Source: Candolleomyces eurysporus
Taxonomy: Eukaryota > Basidiomycota > Agaricomycetes > Agaricales > Psathyrellaceae
Direction of reading: 5' to 3'
Assembly: GCA_027579435.1 (NCBI GenBank)
Contig: JANBPK010000295.1
Coordinates: 1-10,614 of the forward strand
Length of the DNA stretch: 10,614 bases
Shown: in pieces, positions 1 to 7,559 of the stretch
How the letters are laid out: every line of letters begins with the position of its first letter
How positions within the stretch are numbered: position 1 is the stretch's first letter
Notes under the pieces: model-generated
What the model was told of the DNA's origin: nothing
The model's database searches: none
Seen by the model: the letters and a program-made list of their open reading frames with translations, nothing else
Program-made: the position numbers and the translations under genes

Positions 1-320
1 GTTATATCGTGTCGAAACCGTGTTCTCACTTCTGAAGTCAAATCCGTGTATCGTCGAAGTCTGTTGTCTACGAAGTTTAGCTTCCGAAGCAATAACATCG
101 AACCTGGTTGAGCCTTAGCTCCCCCCTCGAACTTGCGATTGCAAAGTTTACGTTCCAAAGCCCAAGTCCAGCTTGACTTAGAGCNTTTTCACTATACCCT
201 TGCCTGCCTCTTATCTTCCGAAGATACTTGGTGTGTTTGTTTTGTGTGTGTGTTGGTGTTAGAGTTTGGTTCTTCGTCTTGTTGTGTTTTGAGCCTTAGA
301 ACGCGACCTGCGCATCAACG
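1..320 (+). repeat. Dispersed direct repeat, copy 1 (CpG-rich)
   Basis: This stretch matches 5422-5739 in the same orientation at about 89% identity by eye (about 36 differences). The match ends at the triplet ACG (318-320), which is ATG in the other copy; beyond it the two loci are unrelated. The window edge cuts the left side, so the true left end is unknown. It holds a TG-rich tract (about 229-256) and short CGAAG motifs. I count about 18 CpG here against about 7 in copy 2, so this copy is closer to the unmethylated ancestor. It could be an LTR or the terminal part of a transposon. Its class is not established because neither terminal motifs nor a target duplication can be shown. Confidence 0.85.
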
Positions 321-835
321 CTACACAGGGGGCTATCCCACGTTCGCTGAGTTCTCTGGAACTTGCTGCCGCGCTTGCTCTTCTCGACCAGAAATACTCC
401 GAGCTCCTCCAACGACTCTGGACCCTCGCCAACCCCGTGGATACACCTCCCCTCATCCGTTCCACTTCTTCGACTGTTGCTCATTTGCCTGACGATCAAG
501 CCCCTGATTGTCTTCAACCCGCTCAACGCAAACGAGCTACATCAGACCCCGACTACCCTGTCAAATGGCCACAAGGTGGCAATCCCGACCCCAACAAACC
601 CTCTAGCCCTTCAGCCATCTGAAGAAAGGATTATTCCTCTAATATTCAAGGAGAACCTCACATCACCTTCCCAAATACAATACCGCTTCTGGCACGCTTG
701 TTACCACCCTTTTGAACAATCCCCGCTGATTCACTGGGCCGTATTCACCGCTACCCGAGAAGTCATCAATTGACCAACTCCCTCTACCTTTACCCTTGGC
801 CCCCTCAGAATCCGTTGTAACACCGATCTGAGCAA
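293..835 (+). pseudogene. Unidentified decayed coding region, possibly gag-like
   Basis: I do not recognise the family. A reading frame open from 293 to 619 has coding-like C/T-rich third positions. It gives an Ala/Leu-rich helical stretch (SLELAAALALLDQKYSELL) followed by a Pro/Asp-rich hydrophilic part (KRATSDPDYPVKWPQ). It meets TGA at 620-622, where CGA would give Arg-Arg. Beyond that the same frame reads on to about 680 (GEPHITFPNT), then a neighbouring frame carries a Pro/Leu-rich part with another TGA at 728-730 up to about 835. No ATG in this frame lies near the repeat junction; the first is at 437. The region is GC- and CpG-rich, unlike the right half of the window. A retroelement gag remnant is possible, but there is no zinc knuckle or other diagnostic motif. 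Confidence 0.4.
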
Positions 836-839
836 GCCC

Positions 840-902
840 ATAACATCATTTCTCTCGCTCTCCTCATATATTCCATTACCTCTTCTCTAATTACCTACTA
901 TT
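840..902 (+). promoter_or_regulatory. Pyrimidine-rich leader of the Myb/SANT-like gene
   Basis: The bases before the ATG at 903 are dominated by C and T (tctctcgctctcctc and similar) with an AT-rich catatatt at about 866. Pyrimidine-rich tracts just before the start are common at fungal transcription starts. That this is the promoter or 5' UTR is inferred from position and composition only. Confidence 0.35.
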
Positions 903-2190
903 ATGTCCTCCAAACCATCCATTGCAAATATAGAATGGTCCAAGGATAGCCATGCCCTTATTTGGAAGCTCCTGGCAGAGCTCGAGAAGGGCCAAAATCA
1001 TGTTTGGTTATTCGGGCTACAGAAAGGTCAGGTAAGGGTTTATCTCATCATACGTGCCGTAAAAACTCACCATGTTGCGCTAGAAAACCACCAAAGATAG
1101 TAAAATTGGTGTAGCAAAAAGAATAGGCAGTGTTATACTGCCTGAGCTCTATGCCCAAGACCCAGACACCGTTGGAAGCAGGATCAAGGGAAAGGCTGAT
1201 AAGTATGATTCATATCTCTGTTTGATTTCATTTTTTTTTGATTTATTTTTAATCTCTAGCCTTCATGCAAAGTACAAAGAGGAGGTTAAGCATCTTCAGC
1301 AGACCGGTGGGGGCATTGGTGGAAATCGTCAGGATTCTTGGGATGCCAATGAGTATCTAGATTGCTATGTGGGTGCTGGTGGGCCGGATGAGACCACAAC
1401 AAGCGAGGCTTGTAATCTCTGGGGTGAGTTTTGATTTTCCTTGTTAAAGTCCCATGTTCTCATCTATCTCAGAAGAGATTAATCAGTGCTTCCTGTTTTT
1501 TGCTACAATGCATCGCTTTTTAGCATCTCGCCCGAATGCCATTCCCTCTGCTATCACAACAGGTGTGGGACCTGATGGGTGACGCGTCCTGCATCTCCAA
1601 GCATCCCAGAACACGGCTGCCACCCACTCTGCTCCTCCACCCATCCCCGATCATTTGATCGACCCAGCTCTGTGCAACACAGTTGTGTCTCAGGCTATCC
1701 CCATGGTTAACTCTGGTTCTGTCAACACTAACAAGGAGAACGTTCCTCCTGCTGTGGCTGAGCCTCTGAAAAGAGGTCCTAAACCCTCTATGTTTGATGC
1801 TGCAAAGCATGTCCAGAATGCAAAGAAGAATCTCAAGGCTATTCCCAAGAAGTGAAGCCTTGAGGATGTTCTCCTTGAAGCAGTTAAGGGAGTCATATAA
1901 TTTTCTTTTTTTTTATCTATCATGGAAAGCTCATCTTTCTCAGAGAGAAGGAAGCCAGCTCAGCTTGCAAGGCTATCTTGAAGGCTCGACAGATTAAGCT
2001 TGACAAAAATAGTCAAATTATGCGTATGGTTGAGATTGGTTTACTGACTAAGAAAGAAGGTAGACTTCATCTTCTTGATGTTGAGAAGGATGATGAGCAA
2101 CTTCAGAAGAAGATACGTCTTTCAGCTTCACCCCTTTCTTCTCCTCAGCCCTCTTCTCCTATTAACCCTCATTCTTCATCTTCCATTTGA
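903..2190 (+). pseudogene. Harbinger-associated Myb/SANT-like DNA-binding protein, two premature stops
   Basis: Five exons fit: 903-1031, 1084-1202, 1260-1423, 1473-1891 and 1948-2190, with introns of 52, 57, 49 and 56 nt. The last intron is least certain: its donor is GTCATA, and only the acceptor at 1947 keeps frame. The product would be about 357 residues. The N-terminus has the layout of Myb/SANT-like domains: a Trp (IEWSKDSHALIWKLLAELE), a basic stretch with RIKGKAD, then YKEEVKHLQQTGGGIGG. A conserved-looking block, LWEEINQCF through MHRFLASRPNAIP, follows. The C-terminus is a charged helix (about 1950-2120) and a Ser/Pro-rich tail. TGA at 1580-1582 and 1853-1855 interrupt exon 4; at each, CGA would restore Arg, matching CpG decay. 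The family's role is DNA binding for transposition. The start is the first ATG after the pyrimidine-rich leader. Confidence 0.75.
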
Positions 2191-2216
2191 AACGATGACA
2201 TTTAATACTTACTCTT

Positions 2217-2222
2217 AATAAA
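2217..2222 (+). terminator. AATAAA, candidate polyadenylation signal
   Basis: An AATAAA hexamer lies 27 nt after the stop codon of the Myb/SANT-like gene, in AT-rich sequence. The position suits a 3'-end processing signal, but fungal signals are loose and the hexamer can occur by chance. Confidence 0.4.
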
Positions 2223-3153
2223 GGTGACACCTTGGATACCTTATACCTGTTCCCCCATTTGTGCGTTCTCTTATTACCCTCACTGTAATTCCCTGTGTTT
2301 CTCCTATTGCTAACTACTAGCACTATACCATCTACCTTCATTTGTACTATCCACTCCTTTATGATCTATTACAGTTATTCTGAATCTAATTCTACTCATT
2401 ACTACCCTCATTTCCAAACTCCTGTCCATAGGCTACCAATATCTCTACAATCAACTGATTCTGTTTATTCTCTCCAACCTCTGCTTCATTCTGAATATTG
2501 ATGCCTGCAGGTATGTTTCCAGCTCCAACACCTTCACCTCCATTCTGTACATCTTCATTGAGATTGGGGAGAAACTGAATGCCACCTGCTTTCCCTTCAG
2601 CATCAATAACAAGATTGTGCAGGATGATTGCAATTGTGATCCATTAACATGCGCGCTTGTGATTTTCAGCTGAGTTGATGTTAACTTGGAGTCCACGGAG
2701 GCATTGGAATCTTCCCTTGAGTGCACCCATGCAGTGTTCTGAGCAGACATGTAAGCCCGCTACTACATGGTCAAAGAACTTGTTTTCAGGCTTGAAGGAT
2801 GCAGGCTGGCGGTGCACGGGTATAACATGTTCTGAGATAGGATAGGCTGAGTCTGCCCACGCAAATTCCTGCCCTTGGAATAGAACATCTGGGTGAAGCC
2901 CTGCACCAGTATATTCGAAGGCTGCTGCATCATGTGCAGAGCCTGTAAACCCATGCAAATAATCAACAATTTGCAAGTTGGAAGGAACATTCCTAATCTA
3001 ATAAAGGTATCAGACACCTCAAGAGATGCAGTCAAGAAAAAATACCTGAAGGTTTAAACCATAGTTGCTTTTTCGTGTGAAGTATGCATCATCATTCCAC
3101 CCAGGCCGACTGGATAAAACCACGATTGTTCCATCATACATCAAGTACCCTTC

Positions 3154-3163
3154 TCTCCACAAC
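3154..3163. repeat. Target site duplication, left copy (TCTCCACAAC)
   Basis: This is identical to 3708-3717. On the minus strand it encodes the end of the Leu-Trp-Arg stretch of the transposase and leads directly into the DDE motif region. Confidence 0.8.
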
Positions 3164-3707
3164 AATGTAGAGACGAGAAGTCTTGCAAGTGCAAAGGAGA
3201 CTAAATGGACGAGTACAACACCTAGCAAATTGCTGTGTTGATCTTTTTTTGCTCAACGGCTATACCACAGCAACATCAATGTAAACGATATTCAATAGAA
3301 TTCGATTCGATGGGTGATAAGATAAGACAATCGTTGAAAGTAAAAGAAAAAAGATAGGGGGAATGTAAGGGTGATAAATTTGGGAGATGCGAAGAGATCC
3401 CTCGACCTGCCACAATTAAGTAAAGTATATATGTTTGGGAACAGTCGGAAGGGCGCACGGAGATAAGGACCTCTGAATCAGCGAGTGCACCTGAAAACTT
3501 GGTGACTTGGTGGACATTGGTCCCCGTACAGGGGAAGGCACGACACTTGCGCCTAAACCTATGTGTGGTTCCCAATTAGGTAAGTACTTGTTTGAATAGA
3601 GACATAAAACATAATTNAAAAAAAGGAAGTAAAAGAGACAATAAACAGACACTAGTGAGAAAGATTAGAAGGAGAGATGTTCGGGTCTGCGTCCAGACCA
3701 AACACAT
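3164..3707. mobile_element. 544-bp insertion inside the transposase, class unresolved
   Basis: The block sits between two copies of TCTCCACAAC. Removing it with one copy joins the transposase frame exactly (Ser-Leu-Trp-Arg then Glu-Gly-Tyr), which shows it arrived later. On the minus strand it has ATATATACTT, followed by a long C/T-rich tract (about 3390-3300), like a promoter and leader. The ends resemble AATGT...ACATT. A hairpin lies 4 nt inside one edge. No coding sequence is recognised, there is no poly(A) tail, and there are no long terminal inverted repeats. A 9-10 bp duplication would suit a non-autonomous Mutator-like element. TG...CA limits can be drawn, but then the flanks do not match as a 5-bp duplication. 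An N sits at 3617. Confidence 0.75.
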
Positions 3708-3717
3708 TCTCCACAAC
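3708..3717. repeat. Target site duplication, right copy (TCTCCACAAC)
   Basis: This is identical to 3154-3163 and ends the upstream part of the transposase reading frame (minus strand). Both copies are in the same codon phase. Confidence 0.8.
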
Positions 3718-4339
3718 GAACCACTTATCCCAATGTGACTGTCAATCCATTCCTTCTCTACCTCCTTTTCATTGCTTGAGAGTGGTTTTACAAACTGGTC
3801 ATGAAGTGCTTCGATTGCGGTAAAGCAGCGGTCGGTGAAATGTTCAACAGATCCAACTGATAATCCACAATTGTGTGCAATATCAGAAACAGATGCTGCA
3901 TTCCCATAACAACTCATGTGGTAGAGTGTGACAGCTAGTTGAATGTTGACTGGTGTTTGAGAGACGTTGGACTGGTTGGTAAACACTGAGTGGTCCTTGA
4001 TACATGCAAGCACAAAGTCAAAGACAATGGGAGAAACACAGAGCATCTTCATAAAGCGCATACGATCACCAGGGTGTTTGGAGTATTTCCAAGCAAGATG
4101 TAAGCTTCCAGCCTTCTCCTGTCTGCGTGAGCGCCCCCAAGGTACTGAGTCTGTTGAATTGTCTCCAAAATGGTAAGATTGAGATCGAAATTCTCGTCAT
4201 CGCTAGAGTCAGACTCTAATGAATCTGAGTCACTGTCTGAATCAAGAACGTAGTCACGGAAAAGCATGAATAAGATATACTTTCGAAGGTATGCATCATG
4301 GGCAGATTGGCAAGGCATTGTGGTAGAAGACAGGATGGA

Positions 4340-4358
4340 TAATTATCTATGATAATTA
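4340..4358. promoter_or_regulatory. AT-rich palindrome upstream of the transposase start
   Basis: TAATTATC and GATAATTA form a perfect 8-bp inverted repeat around TAT, beginning 22 bp upstream of the transposase ATG (4318, minus strand). A second short one, GTCAC-GGT-GTGAC, is at 4374-4386. Such sites could bind the Myb-like partner or a host regulator. This is inference; AT-rich palindromes also arise by chance. Confidence 0.35.
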
Positions 4359-4448
4359 ATTTCAGCGCTCAAAGTCACGGTGTGACGCTTATAGCCACCC
4401 ACGGCACTGCCACCCGCGACTGCAGTCAACTTTGAACTCCCCTAGTGA

Positions 4449-5107
4449 TACCAGTCACCATTTCGCCGGAAACAAGCTTCTGGATGTCCACCGTGTTGTG
4501 GTGACAAAAGCATTCATGCCAGAGCTGCAAGTCAAGTAGGCAAGTTGAAACAAGGTGAGTGGATTCCGGAGCAGGAGAGTGGTAGCGTCGATGTAAGCAG
4601 CGTTGGAAGGGGTAATCTGAGCCCAGAAACAGAGTTTCTTGTCCTGCATGAAGTGCATAAAGGTGGAATCAATGATGATTTTGAAACCAGAACAGCAAGT
4701 GAAATACAGGCAAGATAAAAGGTTACTATGAAGCTGTGGTACATGCAAAACTCGACCCATCTCGATTGACTGAGTCCTCTTGCCATCTATCACTGGGTCA
4801 AAGACCACTGAGCCAATCCCGACAGAAAAAGATTATACTCCCATCAGCCAGCTCCACTGGAGTACGGTATGGTCAATAACCTTGTATCCAGCGTCGATGA
4901 GTGGTCATATGAAAAGTGCAGCCTGAGTCTGCATTCCAACGGAAGTCAGCATGGGATTGGACCAAAGGCAGAGGGATCTACAGGATCCAAGACAGAGGTA
5001 CTTGCATTTCCAGCAAACTCCTTTTCACCAGAGGGCGCAGTTGGAATGGTATTCCGAACTATCAAAGCATGTGGAAATAATGGAGTGCTGTCTCAGCAAG
5101 TGGTTCT
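4449..5107 (-). pseudogene. Ty1/Copia polyprotein fragment: protease and GAG-pre-integrase region
   Basis: Read on the minus strand from about 5060, a linker (EKEFAGNASTSVLDPVDPSA) leads to the aspartic protease site: Asp-Ser-Gly at 4929-4921 in WNADSGCTFHMTTHRRW. Next come the protease core (PVELADGSII, then SVGIGSVVFDPVIDG) and the flap-side block VLHVPQLHSNLLSCLY. A GAG-pre-integrase motif follows (LWHECFCHHNTVDIQKLV). Asp-Ser/Thr-Gly followed by His-Met-Thr is typical of Copia proteases. Defects: TGA at 4875-4873 (CGA expected), a frameshift at the A5 run 4826-4830, and another near 4945-4960. Gag, integrase, reverse transcriptase and RNase H are absent. The frame stops dead near 4449 at the Harbinger border. 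It is an old, inactive fragment. Confidence 0.88.
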
Positions 5108-5421
5108 GAATGCGTCTTAGTGCAAGTCTAAAAAAATCAAGACCTTATTCTGGAGCCTGGATACCCTCATATGATTATCTCTTTTGAACTAGTTGGTTTT
5201 ATGTGTTTATATTTTTGGTTTGCTTTGAATGTGTTTGCCAAACTTATTTACAGTATTTAATCTTGAACTCTAAGTAACTGAATCTATATAATAAGTAGCT
5301 AGTGTTGTATTTTGTGTCCAGGTCCATGTTACCTACTTAATCTACAAGAGCCTTTCTGTTATCTTTTGCGTGTTTAAGTTCAGAAGTCGTTCTGAGGCCA
5401 TGTCCTCATCGTGTTGTCAAA
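5108..5421. other. AT-rich spacer, no gene seen
   Basis: No reading frame or recognisable motif stands out. The right part may belong to the same repeat as 5422-5739, because the matching sequence of copy 1 would lie outside the window. Confidence 0.5.
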
Positions 5422-5739
5422 GTTATAGCGCATCGAGACCGTGTTCTCACTTCTGAAGTCAAATCCGTTTGTCATTGAGTTAGTTGTCCACAAAGTTTAG
5501 CTTCTGAAGCAATAACATCAAACCTGGTTGAGCCTTAGCTCCCTCCTCGAACTTGCAATTGCAAAGTTTACATTCTGAAGCCTTAGTCCAACTAGACTTA
5601 GCGCTTTTCACTATACCCTTGCCTGCCTCTTATCTTTCAAAGATACTTGGTGTGTTTGTTTTGTGTGTGTGTTGGTGTTAAAGTTAGGTTCTTTGTTTTG
5701 TTGTGTTTTGAGCCTTAGAACGCAACTTGCACATCAATG
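5422..5739 (+). repeat. Dispersed direct repeat, copy 2 (CpG-decayed)
   Basis: This is the second copy of the 1-320 repeat, same orientation. Many differences are CG in copy 1 against TG or CA here, at CCGAAG/CTGAAG, TGCGATT/TGCAATT, TACGTTC/TACATTC and the terminal ACG/ATG, for example. It lacks the extra base that stands as N at 185 in copy 1. It directly precedes an unidentified reading frame whose ATG (5737-5739) is the last triplet of the repeat. Confidence 0.85.
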
Positions 5740-6333
5740 GCTTCACTATTGACTTGGGTGGGTTTTGCTGAGTGTATTGCCTCCGCTGGTGCTGGCATGT
5801 TTGCTGAGGATCAGCACCTTGCTTCAACACCACCCTTAGCAGAGACAACATGGCTCATCTGATGCCACCATCAGCTCTAGTCACAAAGCTTGCCTCCAGC
5901 TCCAAAAAGCCTATTGTTATGCAATATCTGAATGCTGTCTGGTCAAAAGAGCATTACAACAACACTTGTGGTGCTCTCTTTCTCTTTTGGAACACATCAG
6001 AAGAATCCCAACCTTCTCTAGCATTTTTGTCTGGTGTAGTACCCTGAGGTAAGTGAATGATTATGGTGCTCTTTATAATAGAGGTTTAAACGAATGTTTA
6101 TATTTGTCTTTTATTCAGGAAAGGCAACAATGCACTTGGCCAAAAGGCTCCCTTCATTTCTGGCTGGCACATAGAAGGTTGATGGAGCCACCAATACTCT
6201 TGCAGCCAAGCTCTCTCTTGGCATACTTGAGTTTTACAATTTGCAAACGGCTTCTGGCTTCTGGCTCTCCTGCACCCTGGTCACCAAGCACTCTATCAAA
6301 TAAACTTATATGTGATTCTTGTTTAGACAGCAA
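5737..6333 (+). pseudogene. Unidentified, frameshifted gene with one intron
   Basis: I do not recognise this gene. A first frame runs from ATG 5737 to TGA 5860-5862 (MASLLTWVGFAECIASAGAG...). A second, overlapping frame from 5850 to 6047 carries KLASSSKKPIVMQYLNAVW. A convincing intron (GTAAGT...TTATTCAG) spans 6048-6118. After it, one frame gives KGNNALGQKAPFISGWHIE, then after a one-base shift near 6180 another gives DGATNTLAAKLSLGILEFYN and ends with TAA at about 6301-6303. The pieces look coding but cannot be joined without at least two shifts. The ATG sits in a good context (A at -3, G at +4), yet may itself come from CpG decay of ACG. There is no signal peptide, membrane segment or known catalytic motif. 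Confidence 0.4.
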
Positions 6334-6406
6334 GGCAGTCAATTAGAGTCCAACAATCAGAGAACTGGGAGTAATTGCCAAAAACATGAAAAAGAGTACT
6401 AGAATG

Positions 6407-6495
6407 ATAACAAATCAAAAGATGAGATAAAAGCAAAAATAAAGGAATAAGGAGACCGATAAGATGAAATACAATCAGGCAAAAGATAAAATAAA
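6407..6495 (-). repeat. Inverted repeat, left arm
   Basis: Read on the minus strand this matches 10525-10614 on the plus strand at about 82% (about 16 differences in 89 positions, nearly all transitions). The sequence is C/T-rich on the matching strand, but it shares specific words such as TTTATTTTATCT, TTGCC and GGTCTC-like blocks in the same order, so it is more than a shared simple-sequence bias. Similarity weakens into 6496-6520. Confidence 0.7.
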
Positions 6496-6682
6496 GAAAA
6501 CAAGAAAAGCAAAATAAGAGGTGAGTCAAACTGGTCACATACTTTCAACAATTCTTCACTGCAAAGAGGCTACCTGTGAGAACCTGACAACTATTCTGGC
6601 TCAAATCAACTACAAGACTCTCTAATTCAATGCTTTTAGTGACTGAAAAACTGTGAAGGCCTGCAAAAAGGCATTATTTTAG

Positions 6683-6991
6683 TTGGCAAAAGTCTCTGAC
6701 TCTTGTAAATCTGACTTGGATTCTTTGGTCAAAATCATCAAGATTATTGTTGTTGGTAAGCGCTCTAAAGAGAAAAAAAAGGAAAAACATCTTTGCTCTC
6801 TTTCTCTAGATTCTGATGGAACCATCAAGCTTATCAATTACATACTCAGAAAAAAGAAGGCTACCAAATCTGTCTCTGCTTTTTCACTAGAACCTGATAT
6901 TGAATGGACTGAAGACGTTCTCTCAACTCTGTTGATTAACACCAAAAATCTATCTATTGACCAGGTCACTATTCTCCAGGCATTTACTTAG
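6683..6991 (+). pseudogene. Companion gene of the KDZ element, 5' part, family unknown
   Basis: The family is not recognised. The frame is open for 102 codons, with no ATG at its left limit (it opens at TTG just after tattttag, a possible intron end). It contains VSDSCKSDLDSLVKIIKIIV, then a lysine-rich stretch, then DGTIKLINYILRKKKATKS and EPDIEWTEDVLSTLL. The lysine-rich part is probably an intron: GTAAGC at 6756 and TTTCTCTAG to 6809 give 54 nt, a multiple of three, so the frame stays open through it. The spliced protein would read VVDSDGTIKL. The rest looks helical, charged and Leu/Ile-rich, like a binding domain rather than an enzyme. TAG ends it at 6989-6991, just before a C8 run. Confidence 0.45.
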
Positions 6992-7040
6992 TCCGGCAAT
7001 ATCCCCCCCCCTGTCTCCTATCATCTTAGGTTGCAATTAA

Positions 7041-7343
7041 CCCATTCCAGGCCCACCACCAACCATTCTTGACTCTACCAAGCATTGGCAATTTATGATG
7101 TACATTGTTGACATGGTACATAGGTTTACCATGATGAAGAGGCTCAAAGAGTTGACTCCCTTGTTTTCAAAGCGCTTTGCAGAGGTTTTTCCTGGTCAGG
7201 TCCCACTTCAACCACAGACTTATGGAGACCATATTCTTACGTAGAGGCGTGATGACCAAGACATGAAGAAGCGCTTTTTCAATGCAGGTTGTACTTTGCT
7301 TGGCCATTGGGCAAAATATTCAAAGTTGAATCCTTTCAAGTAG
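7041..7343 (+). pseudogene. Companion gene of the KDZ element, 3' part, family unknown
   Basis: The frame is open from 7041 to TAG 7341-7343 with one internal TAG at 7242-7244 (CAG would give Gln). It reads PGPPPTILDSTKHWQFMMYI, then a basic helical part (MMKRLKELTPLFSKRF), VFPGQVPLQPQTYGD, and after the stop MKKRFFNAGCTLLGHWAKYS. It has the same strand and style as 6683-6991 and lies 50 bp downstream, so both probably belong to one gene joined by an intron or a shift. I can assign no function. It faces the transposase pseudogene, with about 215 bp between them. Confidence 0.4.
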
Positions 7344-7559
7344 ATATTAGTGGTATGTTTTATTTTTATTCTTGTTTATTCTGTCAACAAATGTCATTCT
7401 TTTTTTTTGGCACTTGTGGTACCTTTCATTTTCTTTTCCTTCTCTTTGTCATATTGTAGGACATATAATACATTATAGTTGTACTTGATAATAGAATCAT
7501 ATTGTGTTATCATATGAACAAAAATTTGCCTCAAATGCTTACAGCTGCTTAAGAATTGA
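7344..7559. other. Spacer between the two convergent genes
   Basis: AT-rich, with poly(T) runs; no reading frame is supported. It probably holds the 3' ends of both flanking genes. Confidence 0.5.

Larger units (their letters stand above)
2392..4318 (-). pseudogene. PIF/Harbinger DDE transposase (DDE_Tnp_4 type), interrupted
   Basis: The gene starts at ATG 4318, after an AT palindrome. An acidic Ser/Asp stretch (DSDSDSDSLESDSSDDE) precedes a helix-turn-helix region (QLAVTLYHMSCYGNAASVSD, about 3945-3890). The DDE core follows. Candidate catalytic residues are Asp in YLMYDGTIVVL (3133-3135), Asp in GFTGSAHDAAAF (2929-2931) and Glu in SEHCMGALKGRF (2737-2739). One clean 49-nt intron lies at 3045-2997. 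The tail is Gly/Asn/Glu-rich and ends with TAG at 2392-2394. Damage: a one-base frameshift near a G5 run (about 4132-4140), the 544-bp insertion at 3164-3707, and TAA at 2644-2646, where relatives as I recall them have a codon before WI. Without the insertion it would be about 440 residues, normal for the family. It would cut and paste the element in the nucleus; this copy is broken. Confidence 0.88.
840..4448. mobile_element. PIF/Harbinger-like element with two convergent genes
   Basis: Two genes point at each other: a Myb/SANT-like DNA-binding protein (+, 903-2190) and a DDE_Tnp_4-type transposase (-, 4318-2392), with about 200 bp between their stops. PIF/Harbinger elements classically encode this pair, the Myb-like protein helping the transposase reach the element ends and the nucleus. 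The right border is placed near 4448, where a minus-strand Copia reading frame is abruptly interrupted. The left border lies between 835 and 902 or further left; I could not find a convincing matching terminal inverted repeat, so both limits are estimates. The element carries a later 544-bp insertion, and both genes are damaged, so this copy is not autonomous. Confidence 0.75.

Noticed and set aside
229..256. TG microsatellite
   Set aside because: Too short and impure to call separately; it is part of the repeat and present in both copies.
363..773. 136-codon open frame on the plus strand
   Set aside because: It overlaps the more coding-like frame at 293-622 and reads as a shadow there; only its last third might be real, and a third frame competes for that part.
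803..830. Possible Harbinger left terminal repeat (gtaacaccgatctgagc against gtcacaccgtgactttgagc near 4367-4388)
   Set aside because: The match is short and gapped, and it is not at the 4448 border, so it cannot define the termini.
3276..3652. Open frames of 78-99 codons on the minus strand within the 544-bp insertion
   Set aside because: They overlap each other in different frames, have no recognisable motif and biased low-complexity ends; they look like chance openings in a non-coding insert.
4869..5120. 83-codon plus-strand frame over the Copia fragment
   Set aside because: The antisense strand has clear Copia protease motifs; this is its shadow.
5412..5736. Reading repeat copy 2 as a solo LTR (TGTTG...CATCA)
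   Set aside because: TG...CA limits can be drawn, but the flanking five bases (catcg and atggc) do not match, no primer-binding site follows, and the left limit cannot be tested in copy 1.
6683..7343. TET/JBP dioxygenase as the KDZ companion gene
   Set aside because: TET/JBP genes are known passengers of fungal KDZ elements, but I see no HxD...H iron-binding pattern or similar fold signature in either piece.
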